64,000 nucleotides of DNA. Origin: JACCWP01 sp963785115. GTDB taxonomy: Bacteria; Actinomycetota; Actinomycetes; Propionibacteriales; Nocardioidaceae. The notes below the pieces were generated by a model. That model made no database searches and was not told where the DNA came from. It was given only the letters and a program-made list of their open reading frames with translations. A program made the position numbers and the translations under genes. Shown piece by piece: positions 50,831-59,250 of the stretch. Within the stretch, counting starts at the first letter, position 1, and each line of letters starts with the position of its first letter. The stretch lies in the NCBI GenBank assembly GCA_963785115.1, contig CAWATY010000007.1, positions 124,001 to 188,000 of the forward strand, given 5' to 3'.

Positions 50831-53176
50831 GTGGCCGGACCGCGCACTCTCGCCGACGCCCTGCGGGCGTGGGACGACGACTCGCTGGCCCGGCTGCTGG
50901 TGTCCCGGCCCGACCTCGCCCGGCCGGCGCCGGCCGACGTGGGAATGCTGTCTGCCCGGGCCGGCGGTCGCGGGTCGGTCGCGCTGGCGGTCGACCGGCT
51001 CGACACCCCGCACGTGACAGTGCTCGAGGCGATGGCCCGGTTGCCCGAACCGGTCGCTTGCAACGACGTCGAGCGCGTCGTGCACGCCCGACCGGCGACG
51101 GTCCACAGCGTCCTGGTCGACCTGCGTGCGCTGGCCCTCGTCTGGGGTGACGACGACGCGCTTCGGCTGGTCCGCACCGCCCGCGACGTCGTCGGGCCCG
51201 CGCCCGCCGGCCTCGGCCCGGGCGTCGAGACGCTGCTGCGCGGGCGACCGCCTGCCTGGTTGCACACGCTGGCCGGCGACCTCGGTCTCGAGCCGGCCGG
51301 CGACCCGATCACGACCGCCCGCCGGGTCGCGGCGGCGTTCGCCGACGACGACTGGCTGCGCGAGCGTCTCGACGAGGCTCGTACCGCCGGCGGCGACGAC
51401 ACGACCGCGCTCCTCGACCGGCTGGCCGACGGCCCGCCCAGCGGCCGGCTCGGCCTGGTGCCCGACGACGTCCGGCCGGCGACCGCCTCCGGGCCGCTGG
51501 AGCACCTGCTCGCCCGCGGGCTGCTGGTCGGCACCGACGCCCGCACGGTGACGCTGCCGTACGAGGTCGGGGTGCTGCTCCGAGGCGGGCACACCACGCG
51601 TGAGCCGGTCGACGAGCCACCGCTCGTCGCCACGCGCGAGGTCGATCCCGGGCTGGTCGACAAGGTCGGCGGCGGAGCGGTCTTCGAGCTGGTCCGGCGG
51701 GTCGAGCTGGCGCTCGAGACGTGGGGGGCCGAACCGCCGTCGGTGCTGCGCTCGGGCGGCGTCGGCGTCCGTGACGTCAAGGCGCTCGCGACAGCACTCG
51801 ACGTCGACGTCGACCAGGCCGGGTTCGTCGTCGAGATCGCCCGGGCGGGCGGTCTGCTCGCGACCGGCGACGACGCCGACCACGACGAGGCGTGGCTGCC
51901 GACGCACGGATTCGACGGGTGGCGCGACGCGCCGCCCGCCCGCCGGTGGGCGGTGCTGGTCGAGGGCTGGCTGCGCACCCCCCGCGCCACGGCACTGGTC
52001 GGGGGCCGCGACGAGGCCGGCCGGCCGGTCAACGCCCTCACCCCCGACATCGAGCGCGGCGCGGCGGCGGCGGTCCGCGCCGCGACGCTGGCCGCCCTTG
52101 CCGCGCTCCCTCCCGGCCATGCGACGGTCGCCGACGACGACGTCGTGGCGCAGGTGGCCTGGACCCGTCCCCGCCGCCGGCTGCTGCGCGACCAGACCGT
52201 ACGGCGCACGCTGCTGGAGGCCGGGTGGCTCGGCGTGACGGCGCTGGGTGCCCTCACCTCGGCCGGGCGACGGCTGGCGAACGGCGACGACCCGGCCGAC
52301 GGGCTCGGCGGGCTGCTGCCGACGCCGGTCGACCACGTGCTGCTGCAGGCCGACCTGACCGCGGTGGCGCCCGGGCCGCTGGAGCCCGCGGTCGCACACG
52401 GTCTCGCGCTGCTCGCCGACGTGGAGTCGCGCGGCGGGGCCACCGTCTACCGGTTCGGACCCTCGACGGTGCTCCGCGCGCTGGACGCCGGCTGGCCGGT
52501 CTCCCAGGTCCACGCGTTCCTCGAGCAGCACTCCCGCACGCCCGTGCCGCAACCGCTCGCCTACCTCGTCGACGACACCGCCCGGCGGCACGGCCGGCTG
52601 CGGGTGGGCGGCGCCGGGGTCTACGTCCGCAGCGACGACCCGACCGAGCTCGACACCCTGCTCGCCGACAGCTCGCTCGCCGCGCTGCGGCTGCGGCGGC
52701 TGGCGCCGACGGTGGCCCTGTCCGACGCCCCGGCCGACGTGGTCCTCGCCAAGCTCCGGTCGGGCCACCGCGCCCCGCTGCTGGAGGACGCCGAGGGCCG
52801 CAGCGCCGAGACCGCGCCGCCGGTGCGCCGGGCGGCTCCGCGACCGGTGCCGCTGACCGCCGTGTCGTCACTCGGCGCCACCGAGGCGACCGCGGTGGTC
52901 GCCGCGGTACGGGCCGGCGAGCGGGCCCGGCAGGCGCGGCCCGCCACCGGGCAGCCGGCGACCGGACCGGCCCGGCTGGTCGAGGAGCTGCGCGACGCGG
53001 CCGACGACGGCCGCACGCTGTGGCTGGCCTACCTGGACGAGACCGGCACGGTCTCCGAACGCGTCGTCGATCCGGTCTCGGTCGACGGCGGCCGGCTCAC
53101 CGCCTACGACCACCGCTCGGGGCGTACCCGCTCCTTCGCCCTGCACCGGATCAGCCGGATCGCCCCAGCAGGCTGA
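50831..53176 (+). CDS. Helicase-associated domain protein with C-terminal WYL-like domain
   Basis: A 781-residue actinobacterial protein usually annotated as a helicase C-terminal/XPB-associated protein. It has winged-helix-like pieces in the N-terminal part (VTVLEAMARLPEPVACNDVERVV), a long helical middle (VELALETWGAEPPSVLRSGGVGVRDVKALA) and a C-terminal WYL-like module (LWLAYLDETGTVSERVVDP ... RSFALHRISRI). No Walker motif is present, so it is not a helicase itself. In mycobacteria the relative is next to the XPB gene; here XPB lies 4.2 kb further on, on the same strand. The start is GTG 50831. Confidence 0.82.
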   Translation: MAGPRTLADALRAWDDDSLARLLVSRPDLARPAPADVGMLSARAGGRGSVALAVDRLDTPHVTVLEAMARLPEPVACNDVERVVHARPATVHSVLVDLRALALVWGDDDALRLVRTARDVVGPAPAGLGPGVETLLRGRPPAWLHTLAGDLGLEPAGDPITTARRVAAAFADDDWLRERLDEARTAGGDDTTALLDRLADGPPSGRLGLVPDDVRPATASGPLEHLLARGLLVGTDARTVTLPYEVGVLLRGGHTTREPVDEPPLVATREVDPGLVDKVGGGAVFELVRRVELALETWGAEPPSVLRSGGVGVRDVKALATALDVDVDQAGFVVEIARAGGLLATGDDADHDEAWLPTHGFDGWRDAPPARRWAVLVEGWLRTPRATALVGGRDEAGRPVNALTPDIERGAAAAVRAATLAALAALPPGHATVADDDVVAQVAWTRPRRRLLRDQTVRRTLLEAGWLGVTALGALTSAGRRLANGDDPADGLGGLLPTPVDHVLLQADLTAVAPGPLEPAVAHGLALLADVESRGGATVYRFGPSTVLRALDAGWPVSQVHAFLEQHSRTPVPQPLAYLVDDTARRHGRLRVGGAGVYVRSDDPTELDTLLADSSLAALRLRRLAPTVALSDAPADVVLAKLRSGHRAPLLEDAEGRSAETAPPVRRAAPRPVPLTAVSSLGATEATAVVAAVRAGERARQARPATGQPATGPARLVEELRDAADDGRTLWLAYLDETGTVSERVVDPVSVDGGRLTAYDHRSGRTRSFALHRISRIAPAG

Positions 53177-53204
53177 CCGGGCCGGGGGCTGACACCATGC
53201 GGCC

Positions 53205-54368
53205 ATGACCGCCACACATCGCACGGTCGGGGTCGAGGAGGAGCTGCTGCTCGTCGACCTCTCCGACGGCGTGCCCCGCCCGCTCGGCGGGCCGGTGGTC
53301 GCGACCGCCGAGGACGACGAGGCCGACCCGGCGGGTCCGGGCGGCATCGAGAAGGAGCTCAAGCGGGAGCAGGTCGAGCTCAACTCCCAGCCCACCGGCG
53401 ACCTGGACGCGTTGAGCACCGACCTGCACGGGCTGCGCGGCCGGCTGTCCGAGGCGGCCGGCCGGCACGGACTCGGCCTCGCGGCCCTCGCGACCAGCCC
53501 GATAGCCGTCGACCCCACGCCCACCCGCGACGCCCGCTACGAGCGGATCACCCGCGAGTACGGGCTCACCGCCCGCGAGCTGCTGGTCAACGGCTGCCAC
53601 GTGCACGTGTCGATCGGCTCGCGCGACGAGGGGGTGGCGGTGCTGGACCGGATCCGGCCCTGGCTCGCGGTGGTGACGGCGCTGACCTGCAACTCGCCGT
53701 ACTGGCAGGGCGTCGACAGCGGCTACGCCAGCTATCGGCAGCGGGTGTGGAGCCGGATGCCCAGCGCCGGCCCCACCGAGCCGTTCGGCGACGTCGCCGG
53801 CTACGACCGCGCGGTCGCCCAGATGATCTCCAGCGGCGCGGCGATGGACCACGGGATGGTCTACCTCGACGCGCGGCTGGCGCGGGAGTACCCCACGGTC
53901 GAGCTCAGGATCGCCGACGTGTGCGCCGACGTCGACGACGCGGTTCTGGTCGCCGCGCTGTGCCGCGGGCTGGTCGAGACCGCGGCCCGCGAGTGGGCCG
54001 AGGGCGCCCCGGTCCCCGACGTCCGGCTTGAGGTGCTGCGCGGGGCGGCCTGGCGCGCCGCGCGCTCGGGCGTCTCCGGCGACCTGGTCGACACCCTCAG
54101 CGCCGACACGGCACCGGCGACGACGATGGTCGAGCGGCTGGTCGACCACGTGGAGCCGGCGCTGCGCGCGTACGGCGACCTCGACCGGGTGTGGTCGACG
54201 GTGCGCCGACTGCTCGACGGCGGCACCGGATATGCCCGCCAGCGGGCGGCGTTCGCCGCGAGCGACGGCGACCTGGTGGCCGTCGTGCGCGACGCCGTCG
54301 AGCGCACGACCCGCCGATCTGCGCACCCAGCGATGAGTTCAGGGTCACGTCAGGGTCAAACCGGATGA
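53205..54368 (+). CDS. GCS2-family carboxylate-amine ligase (YbdK-like)
   Basis: A 387-residue ATP-dependent ligase of the glutamate-cysteine ligase type 2 group: TVGVEEELLLVD at the start, KREQVELNSQPTGDL, NGCHVHVSIGS, and the acidic metal-site strands VELRIADVCADVDDA. YbdK-like enzymes have weak gamma-glutamylcysteine activity; related proteins make other gamma-glutamyl bonds. Actinobacteria use mycothiol, so a glutathione role is unlikely (inference). The start is ATG 53205. Its 3' end carries the direct repeat preceding the MMPL gene. Confidence 0.88.
   Translation: MTATHRTVGVEEELLLVDLSDGVPRPLGGPVVATAEDDEADPAGPGGIEKELKREQVELNSQPTGDLDALSTDLHGLRGRLSEAAGRHGLGLAALATSPIAVDPTPTRDARYERITREYGLTARELLVNGCHVHVSIGSRDEGVAVLDRIRPWLAVVTALTCNSPYWQGVDSGYASYRQRVWSRMPSAGPTEPFGDVAGYDRAVAQMISSGAAMDHGMVYLDARLAREYPTVELRIADVCADVDDAVLVAALCRGLVETAAREWAEGAPVPDVRLEVLRGAAWRAARSGVSGDLVDTLSADTAPATTMVERLVDHVEPALRAYGDLDRVWSTVRRLLDGGTGYARQRAAFAASDGDLVAVVRDAVERTTRRSAHPAMSSGSRQGQTG
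54339..54358. promoter_or_regulatory. Direct repeat upstream of the MMPL transporter gene
   Basis: TCAGGGTCA is repeated at 54339-54347 and 54350-54358, an 11-base period that puts both on one face of the helix, 84-103 bases before the MMPL start. It overlaps the end of the GCS2 gene. It looks like an activator or response-regulator site, but no regulator is adjacent. Confidence 0.4.
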
Positions 54369-54441
54369 CGCGTGTCGGTACCCGCCGCTAGCGTCTCGAT
54401 CGGCCGCAAGCCCGGCGGCCGCGGCCGGGAGGGAACCCGTC

Positions 54442-56556
54442 ATGCCACGCACTTTTGCTCGCGCGCTGAGCCACCACCGACTCAAGTGGGTCGTGCTGGT
54501 GGTCTGGATCGGCATCCTCGTGTTCGGCGGCGTCTTCGGCAGCAAGCTCACCGACGCGCAGAACAACGAGACCGCCTCCTGGCTGCCCGGTGACGCCGAG
54601 TCGACGGAGGCGCTGAACGCGCTCGAGGCGTTCCAGTCGCCCGACGCGCTGACCGCGCTGATCGTCTACGAGCGCGACGGCGGCATCACCGACGAGGACA
54701 TGCAGGCCGCGACCAGCGACGCCGCGGAGTTCGCCGACTTCGACGGCGTCACCGGCAAGCCGCAGGGTCCCTTCCCGTCCGAGGACGGAGAGGCGATCCA
54801 GACGATCGTCACGTTCGACCTCGGGGTCAACGGCTGGGAGCTGGCGCCCGACATCGCCGACGACATGCATGCGATCTCGGACGACAGCGCCCCCGACGGC
54901 CTGGACATGTACGTGGCGGGACCGATGGGCAACGCCGCCGACTCCGCGGAGGCGTTCGCCGGCATCGACAGCACCCTCCTGTTCGCGACCCTGTTCGTCG
55001 TGATCGTCATCCTGCTGCTCACGTACCGCAGCCCGGTGCTGTGGATGCTCCCGATCTTCAGCTCGGTCGTCGCGCTGTTCGCCGCGCAAGGGGTCATCTA
55101 CCTGCTGGCCGAGCACGCGGGCCTCACGGTCAACGGCCAGAGCGCCGGCATCCTCACCGTGCTGGTGATCGGCGCGGGGACGGACTACGCCCTGCTGCTG
55201 GTCGCGCGCTACCGGGAAGAGCTCCGTCTGCACGAGGACCGGCACGAGGCGATGACCGAGGCGCTGCACCGCGCGGGCCCGGCGATCATCGCCAGCGGCA
55301 GCACCGTCGTGCTCGGCATGCTCTGCCTGCTCGCCGCCACGATGAACTCCACCCAGGGCCTCGGCCCGGTCGCCGCCATCGGGGTGGCCGTCGCGCTGCT
55401 CGCGATGCTGACCCTGCTGCCCGCGCTGCTGGTGATCTTCGGCCGGTGGATCTTCTGGCCGGTCCGCCCGAAGTACGGGACCGCCGAGCCGACCGCCACC
55501 GGCCTCTGGGCCAGGGTGGGCCAGCGCATCGCCCCGCGCCCGCGGGTGGTGTGGGTGACGACGACGGTGCTGCTGGGCGCGGCCTGGCTGGGCATGACCC
55601 AGCTGGACGCCAACGGCCTCACCCAGGCCGAGGGCTACCGAGGCGAGCCCGAGTCGATCCAGGGCGGCGAGGTGGTGGCCGCCCACTTCGAGGGCGACGC
55701 CGGCAACACCGTCCAGGTGCTCGGCCCGGCCGACTCGGCGGACGACATCGCGACCGTCGTGAGCGACACCGACGGTGTCGGACCGGCGACCGACCCGCAG
55801 GTGGTGGGCGACACCGCCCTGGTCCAGGCGCCGCTGATCGACCAGCCGGGGAGCCAGGCGGCCAACGACACCGTCGACCGGCTGCGCGGCACCGTCGACT
55901 CGGTCGGCGACGACGTGCTGGTCGGCGGTTACACGGCCATCAACCTCGACGTGCAACGGGCCTCCCAGCACGACAACAAGGTGGTCATCCCGCTGATCCT
56001 GCTGGTGGTGCTGCTGATCCTCGGTCTGCTGCTGCGCGCCGCGGTCGCCGCGTTCGTGCTGATGCTCACGGTGGTGCTCTCGTTCGGCGCGGCGCTCGGC
56101 ATCAGCGCGCTGTTCTTCCACTACCTGTTCGACTTCGGGGGCGCCGACAGCTCGTTCCCGCTGTTCGTGTTCGTGTTCCTGGTCGCACTCGGGATCGACT
56201 ACAACATCTTCTTGATGACCAGGGTGCGCGAGGAGGCGCTCGACCACGGCACCAGGCGGGGAGCGCTGATCGGGCTGCAGGCCACCGGCGGGGTGATCAC
56301 GTCGGCGGGGCTGGTGCTGGCCGCGACGTTCGCCGTGCTGGCGACGCTGCCGCTGACCTTCCTCACCGAGATGGGCTTCGCGGTGGCGTTGGGCGTGCTG
56401 CTCGACACGATCATCGTGCGGTCGGTGCTCGTGACCGCGCTCAACCTCGACCTCGGCCGGGCGATGTGGTGGCCGAGCGCGCTGTGGCACAAGCGGGACG
56501 AGGATGACCCGACAGCGCCCGGCGAGGAGCCGGCCCAGGTACGGGCGGGCGTCTGA
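54442..56556 (+). CDS. MMPL-family RND transporter
   Basis: A 704-residue membrane protein with twelve predicted helices in two repeats. The first periplasmic loop (about 40-180) begins KLTDAQNNETASWLPGDAEST. The proton-relay region is VLVIGAGTDYALLLVARYREELR in helix 4-5 and FVFLVALGIDYNIFLMTRVREEA in the second half, with the Asp-Tyr pairs that MmpL-type pumps use for proton coupling. Length is typical of the shorter MMPL exporters (lipid or peptide substrates). The start is ATG 54442. Confidence 0.92.
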   Translation: MPRTFARALSHHRLKWVVLVVWIGILVFGGVFGSKLTDAQNNETASWLPGDAESTEALNALEAFQSPDALTALIVYERDGGITDEDMQAATSDAAEFADFDGVTGKPQGPFPSEDGEAIQTIVTFDLGVNGWELAPDIADDMHAISDDSAPDGLDMYVAGPMGNAADSAEAFAGIDSTLLFATLFVVIVILLLTYRSPVLWMLPIFSSVVALFAAQGVIYLLAEHAGLTVNGQSAGILTVLVIGAGTDYALLLVARYREELRLHEDRHEAMTEALHRAGPAIIASGSTVVLGMLCLLAATMNSTQGLGPVAAIGVAVALLAMLTLLPALLVIFGRWIFWPVRPKYGTAEPTATGLWARVGQRIAPRPRVVWVTTTVLLGAAWLGMTQLDANGLTQAEGYRGEPESIQGGEVVAAHFEGDAGNTVQVLGPADSADDIATVVSDTDGVGPATDPQVVGDTALVQAPLIDQPGSQAANDTVDRLRGTVDSVGDDVLVGGYTAINLDVQRASQHDNKVVIPLILLVVLLILGLLLRAAVAAFVLMLTVVLSFGAALGISALFFHYLFDFGGADSSFPLFVFVFLVALGIDYNIFLMTRVREEALDHGTRRGALIGLQATGGVITSAGLVLAATFAVLATLPLTFLTEMGFAVALGVLLDTIIVRSVLVTALNLDLGRAMWWPSALWHKRDEDDPTAPGEEPAQVRAGV

Positions 56557-56589
56557 TCGCCGGGCGCTCGGGTCGGGAGGACCGTCGGG

Positions 56590-56748
56590 TCAGTGGTCGG
56601 CCAGCTGGCCGTTGACCCGGGCCAGCCTGCGCTGCAGACGGCGGTCGCGTTGGTGGAGCCGTACGACGGTGGCCTGCGCGGCGCGCGCGGCCTCCTGACG
56701 GCGGGACTGACCGACCTCGTGGGCGACGAGATCGAGCATGGGCAGCAC
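56590..56748 (-). CDS. Small helical protein, 52 residues
   Basis: The start GTG 56746-56748 is preceded by AAGGAG (56756-56761) at 7 bases, a good ribosome site; an internal ATG lies three codons later. The product (VLPMLDLVAHEVGQSRRQEAA...QRDRRLQRRLARVNGQLADH) is an amphipathic, Arg-rich helix, possibly a coiled coil. No family is recognised. It is divergent from the CGNR gene and shares the palindromic promoter. Confidence 0.6.
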   Translation of the reverse strand: MLPMLDLVAHEVGQSRRQEAARAAQATVVRLHQRDRRLQRRLARVNGQLADH

Positions 56749-56774
56749 GGTGCTTCTCCTTGCGGCTGGACGGA

Positions 56775-56813
56775 CAGTGTGACGTAAGATACACACTGCT
56801 AAGTGACTCTTAC
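56775..56813. promoter_or_regulatory. Overlapping inverted repeats in the divergent CGNR promoter
   Basis: CAGTGTG (56775-56781) and CACACTG (56792-56798) form a perfect 7+7 repeat. GTAAGA (56784-56789) and TCTTAC (56808-56813) form a second, interleaved one. The region is AT-rich for this genome and sits between the CGNR regulator and the small divergent gene, as expected for an autoregulated promoter. Confidence 0.55.
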
Positions 56814-56842
56814 AGGTTAGCACGGGTCCGTACGATGTTCTC

Positions 56843-57400
56843 GTGGACTTCGTCCGTTACGCCGAGCGTGCTGCCCGGCTCGTCAACGCCCCGCTGGAGG
56901 GCGACGACGACCTGTCCGAGCTGCTCGCCGACCGGGAGTGGTTGGCCCCCAAGGTGGTCGGCCGCGACAGCCGGACGCTGCGCCGCTTCCAGAGGGACCT
57001 GCGCCCGGTGTTCGAGGCCGCGTCGGTCGACGACGAGGCGAGCGCGGTCGAGCGACTGAACGCGCTGCTGGCCAAGCACCCGGTCACGCCGTACATCGCC
57101 GGCCACGACTCGCAGTCGTGGCACCTGCACGTGAGCGACCGCGCGTCGTCGGTGGCCGACCTGCTGATCGCAGAGGCGCTGATGGGCCTGGCGGTCGTCG
57201 TGTGCGACTTCGGCGCCACCCGGCCGGGCGTGTGCCAGGCGGCCGACTGCGACGCCGTGTTCGTCGACACCTCCCCGAACCGCTCCCGCCGCTACTGCTC
57301 CGAGCGCTGCTCGTCGCGGGCCAATGTCGCGGCCTACCGGGCCCGCCGCCGGGCCGAGCTGGCCGCGGCCGAGGACGTCACCGAGGACGTCACCGCGTGA
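56843..57400 (+). CDS. CGNR zinc-finger protein
   Basis: A 185-residue regulator with an N-terminal ABATE domain (AARLVNAPLEGDDDLSELLADREWL) and a C-terminal CGNR finger: CQAADCDAVFVDTSPNRSRRYCSERCSSRANVAAYRARRR, with four cysteines. The name motif reads CSSR here. CGNR proteins are DNA-binding regulators. The start is GTG 56843, in the palindromic promoter region. It overlaps the XPB helicase gene by 4 bases (GTGA), so the two are coupled. Confidence 0.88.
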   Translation: MDFVRYAERAARLVNAPLEGDDDLSELLADREWLAPKVVGRDSRTLRRFQRDLRPVFEAASVDDEASAVERLNALLAKHPVTPYIAGHDSQSWHLHVSDRASSVADLLIAEALMGLAVVVCDFGATRPGVCQAADCDAVFVDTSPNRSRRYCSERCSSRANVAAYRARRRAELAAAEDVTEDVTA

Positions 57401-59046
57401 GCGACGGCCCGCTGATCGTCCAGTCGGACAAGACGCTGCTGCTGGAGGTCGACCACCCCGACGCGGTGGAGTGCCGGCGGCAGATCGCCCCCTTCGCCGA
57501 GCTCGAACGCTCCCCCGAGCACGTGCACACCTACCGGCTCACCCCGCTCGGACTGTGGAACGCCCGCGCCGCCGGTCACGACGCCGAGCAGGTCGTCGAC
57601 GTGCTGCTGCGCTGGTCGCGCTACCCGGTGCCGCACGCCCTGCTCGTCGACCTCGCCGAGACCATGGCGCGCTACGGCCGGCTGCGGCTGGAGAAGCACC
57701 CCACCCACCACCTCGTGCTGATCACCACCGACCGCCCGGTGCTCGAGGAGGTGCTCCGCGCCAAGCGGGTGGCACCCATGCTCGGCACGCGGCTCGACGA
57801 CGAGACCGTCGTCGTCCACCCCTCGCAGCGGGGCACGCTGAAGCAGGCGCTGCTCAAGCTCGGCTGGCCCGCCGAGGACCGGGCCGGACACGTCGACGGC
57901 GAGCACCACGACATCGCGCTCGACCTGACCGAGTGGTCGATGCGCCCCTACCAGGAGGAGGCCGTCGAGTCGTTCTGGCACGGCGGCTCGGGCGTCGTCG
58001 TGCTGCCCTGCGGCGCGGGCAAGACGCTGGTCGGCGCAGCGGCGATGGCCCGGGCGTCGGCCACGACGCTGATCCTCGTCACCAACACGGTCGCGGCCCG
58101 GCAGTGGCGCGACGAGCTGCTGCGCCGTACGTCGCTCACCGACGACGAGATCGGGGAGTACACCGGCGCCCGCAAGCAGGTCCGGCCGGTGACGATCGCG
58201 ACGTACCAGGTCATGACCACGCGGCGGAAGGGCGTCTACCCGCACCTCGAGCTGTTCGACGCCCGCGACTGGGGCCTGGTCGTCTACGACGAGGTGCACC
58301 TGCTGCCCGCGCCGGTGTTCCGGATGACCGCCGACCTGCAGGCCCGCCGGCGGCTGGGACTCACCGCGACCCTGGTGCGCGAGGACGGCCGCGAGGGCGA
58401 CGTGTTCAGCCTGATCGGGCCCAAGCGCTACGACGCGCCGTGGCGCGACATCGAGCAGCAGGGCTGGATCGCGCCCGCCGACTGCGTCGAGGTACGGGTC
58501 TCGCTGAGCGAGGGCGAGCGGTTCGCCTACGCGACCGCCGAGCCCGAGGACAAGTACCGGCTGGCGGCCGCCACGCCCCGCAAGACGGCGGTCGTGGAGG
58601 AGCTCATCGAGCGGCACCGCGGCGAGCCCACGCTGGTGATCGGCCAGTACCTCGACCAGCTCGCCGACCTCGGCGAGCGGGTGGGTGCGCCGGTGATCAC
58701 CGGCGCCACGACGGTCCGTGAGCGGCAACGGCTGTACGCCGCGTTCCGCAGCGGCGAGGTCGACCTGCTGGTGGTGAGCAAGGTGGCGAACTTCTCCGTC
58801 GACCTGCCGGAGGCGAGCGTCGCGATCCAGGTGTCGGGCGCCTTCGGGTCCCGGCAGGAGGAGGCGCAGCGGCTCGGCCGGCTGCTGCGGCCCAAGGGCG
58901 ACGGGCGGACCGCCCGGTTCTACGCGGTCGTCACGCGAGACACCGCCGACGCCGACTTCGCCCAGCACCGGCAGCGGTTCCTCGCCGAGCAGGGCTACGC
59001 CTACCGGATCGTCGACGCCGACGACCTCCCCGCCCTCGACCGCTGA
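57397..59046 (+). CDS. DNA repair helicase XPB
   Basis: A 549-residue superfamily 2 helicase related to eukaryotic XPB/Ssl2. The N-terminal damage-recognition-like region (1-190; HTYRLTPLGLWNARAAGHDA) is followed by the first RecA domain, with Walker A PCGAGKTLVGA near residue 205, DEVH box near 298 and motif III GLTATLVREDGREGDVFSLIGPKRY. The second RecA domain has TLVIGQYLDQLADLGE and QEEAQRLGRLLRPKGDGR (motif VI). It unwinds DNA 3' to 5' in repair or transcription-linked processes. The GTG start overlaps the CGNR gene stop. Confidence 0.93.
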   Translation: MSDGPLIVQSDKTLLLEVDHPDAVECRRQIAPFAELERSPEHVHTYRLTPLGLWNARAAGHDAEQVVDVLLRWSRYPVPHALLVDLAETMARYGRLRLEKHPTHHLVLITTDRPVLEEVLRAKRVAPMLGTRLDDETVVVHPSQRGTLKQALLKLGWPAEDRAGHVDGEHHDIALDLTEWSMRPYQEEAVESFWHGGSGVVVLPCGAGKTLVGAAAMARASATTLILVTNTVAARQWRDELLRRTSLTDDEIGEYTGARKQVRPVTIATYQVMTTRRKGVYPHLELFDARDWGLVVYDEVHLLPAPVFRMTADLQARRRLGLTATLVREDGREGDVFSLIGPKRYDAPWRDIEQQGWIAPADCVEVRVSLSEGERFAYATAEPEDKYRLAAATPRKTAVVEELIERHRGEPTLVIGQYLDQLADLGERVGAPVITGATTVRERQRLYAAFRSGEVDLLVVSKVANFSVDLPEASVAIQVSGAFGSRQEEAQRLGRLLRPKGDGRTARFYAVVTRDTADADFAQHRQRFLAEQGYAYRIVDADDLPALDR

Positions 59047-59056
59047 CGCGGTCGCC

Positions 59057-59144
59057 GTTTTCGCAGCCCAGGTCGCGAAAGTCGCGGTTCCCCAGCGCTG
59101 TAGCGCTGGGTAAGCGACGGTGTCGCAGCCGAGGCTGCGAAAAC
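59057..59144. repeat. Nested palindromes between XPB and HelR
   Basis: GTTTTCGCAGCC (59057-59068) pairs with GGCTGCGAAAAC (59133-59144). Inside lies an 8-bp stem, CCCAGCGC (59091-59098) with GCGCTGGG (59103-59110) around TGTA, flanked by GTCGC/GCGAC. The TTTCGC ... GCGAAA layout followed by a GC hairpin resembles the element at 18282-18342. It could act as a terminator for XPB or as a leader structure for HelR. The rest of 59047-59250 shows no gene. Confidence 0.55.
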
Positions 59145-59250
59145 CGCAGCACGCTCGGCCGGGGCGGTGAGGATTTCCGTGGTCAACCGGGCTGGCGGCG
59201 AGTAGCGTCTGGCTTCCTCCCCCACTCCGACGCCCCGAGAGGTGCCGTCT

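Noticed and set aside
49508..52768. A 1086-codon open frame on the minus strand opposite DeoR, GH114 and the helicase-associated gene
   Set aside because: Same shadow effect; it crosses three real gene boundaries and has no recognisable domain.
59047..59250. Rifamycin-associated element in front of the helR-like gene
   Set aside because: I looked for the GGGGCTTGC/GCAAGCCCC-type palindrome; only TTTCGC and CCCAGCGC palindromes are present.
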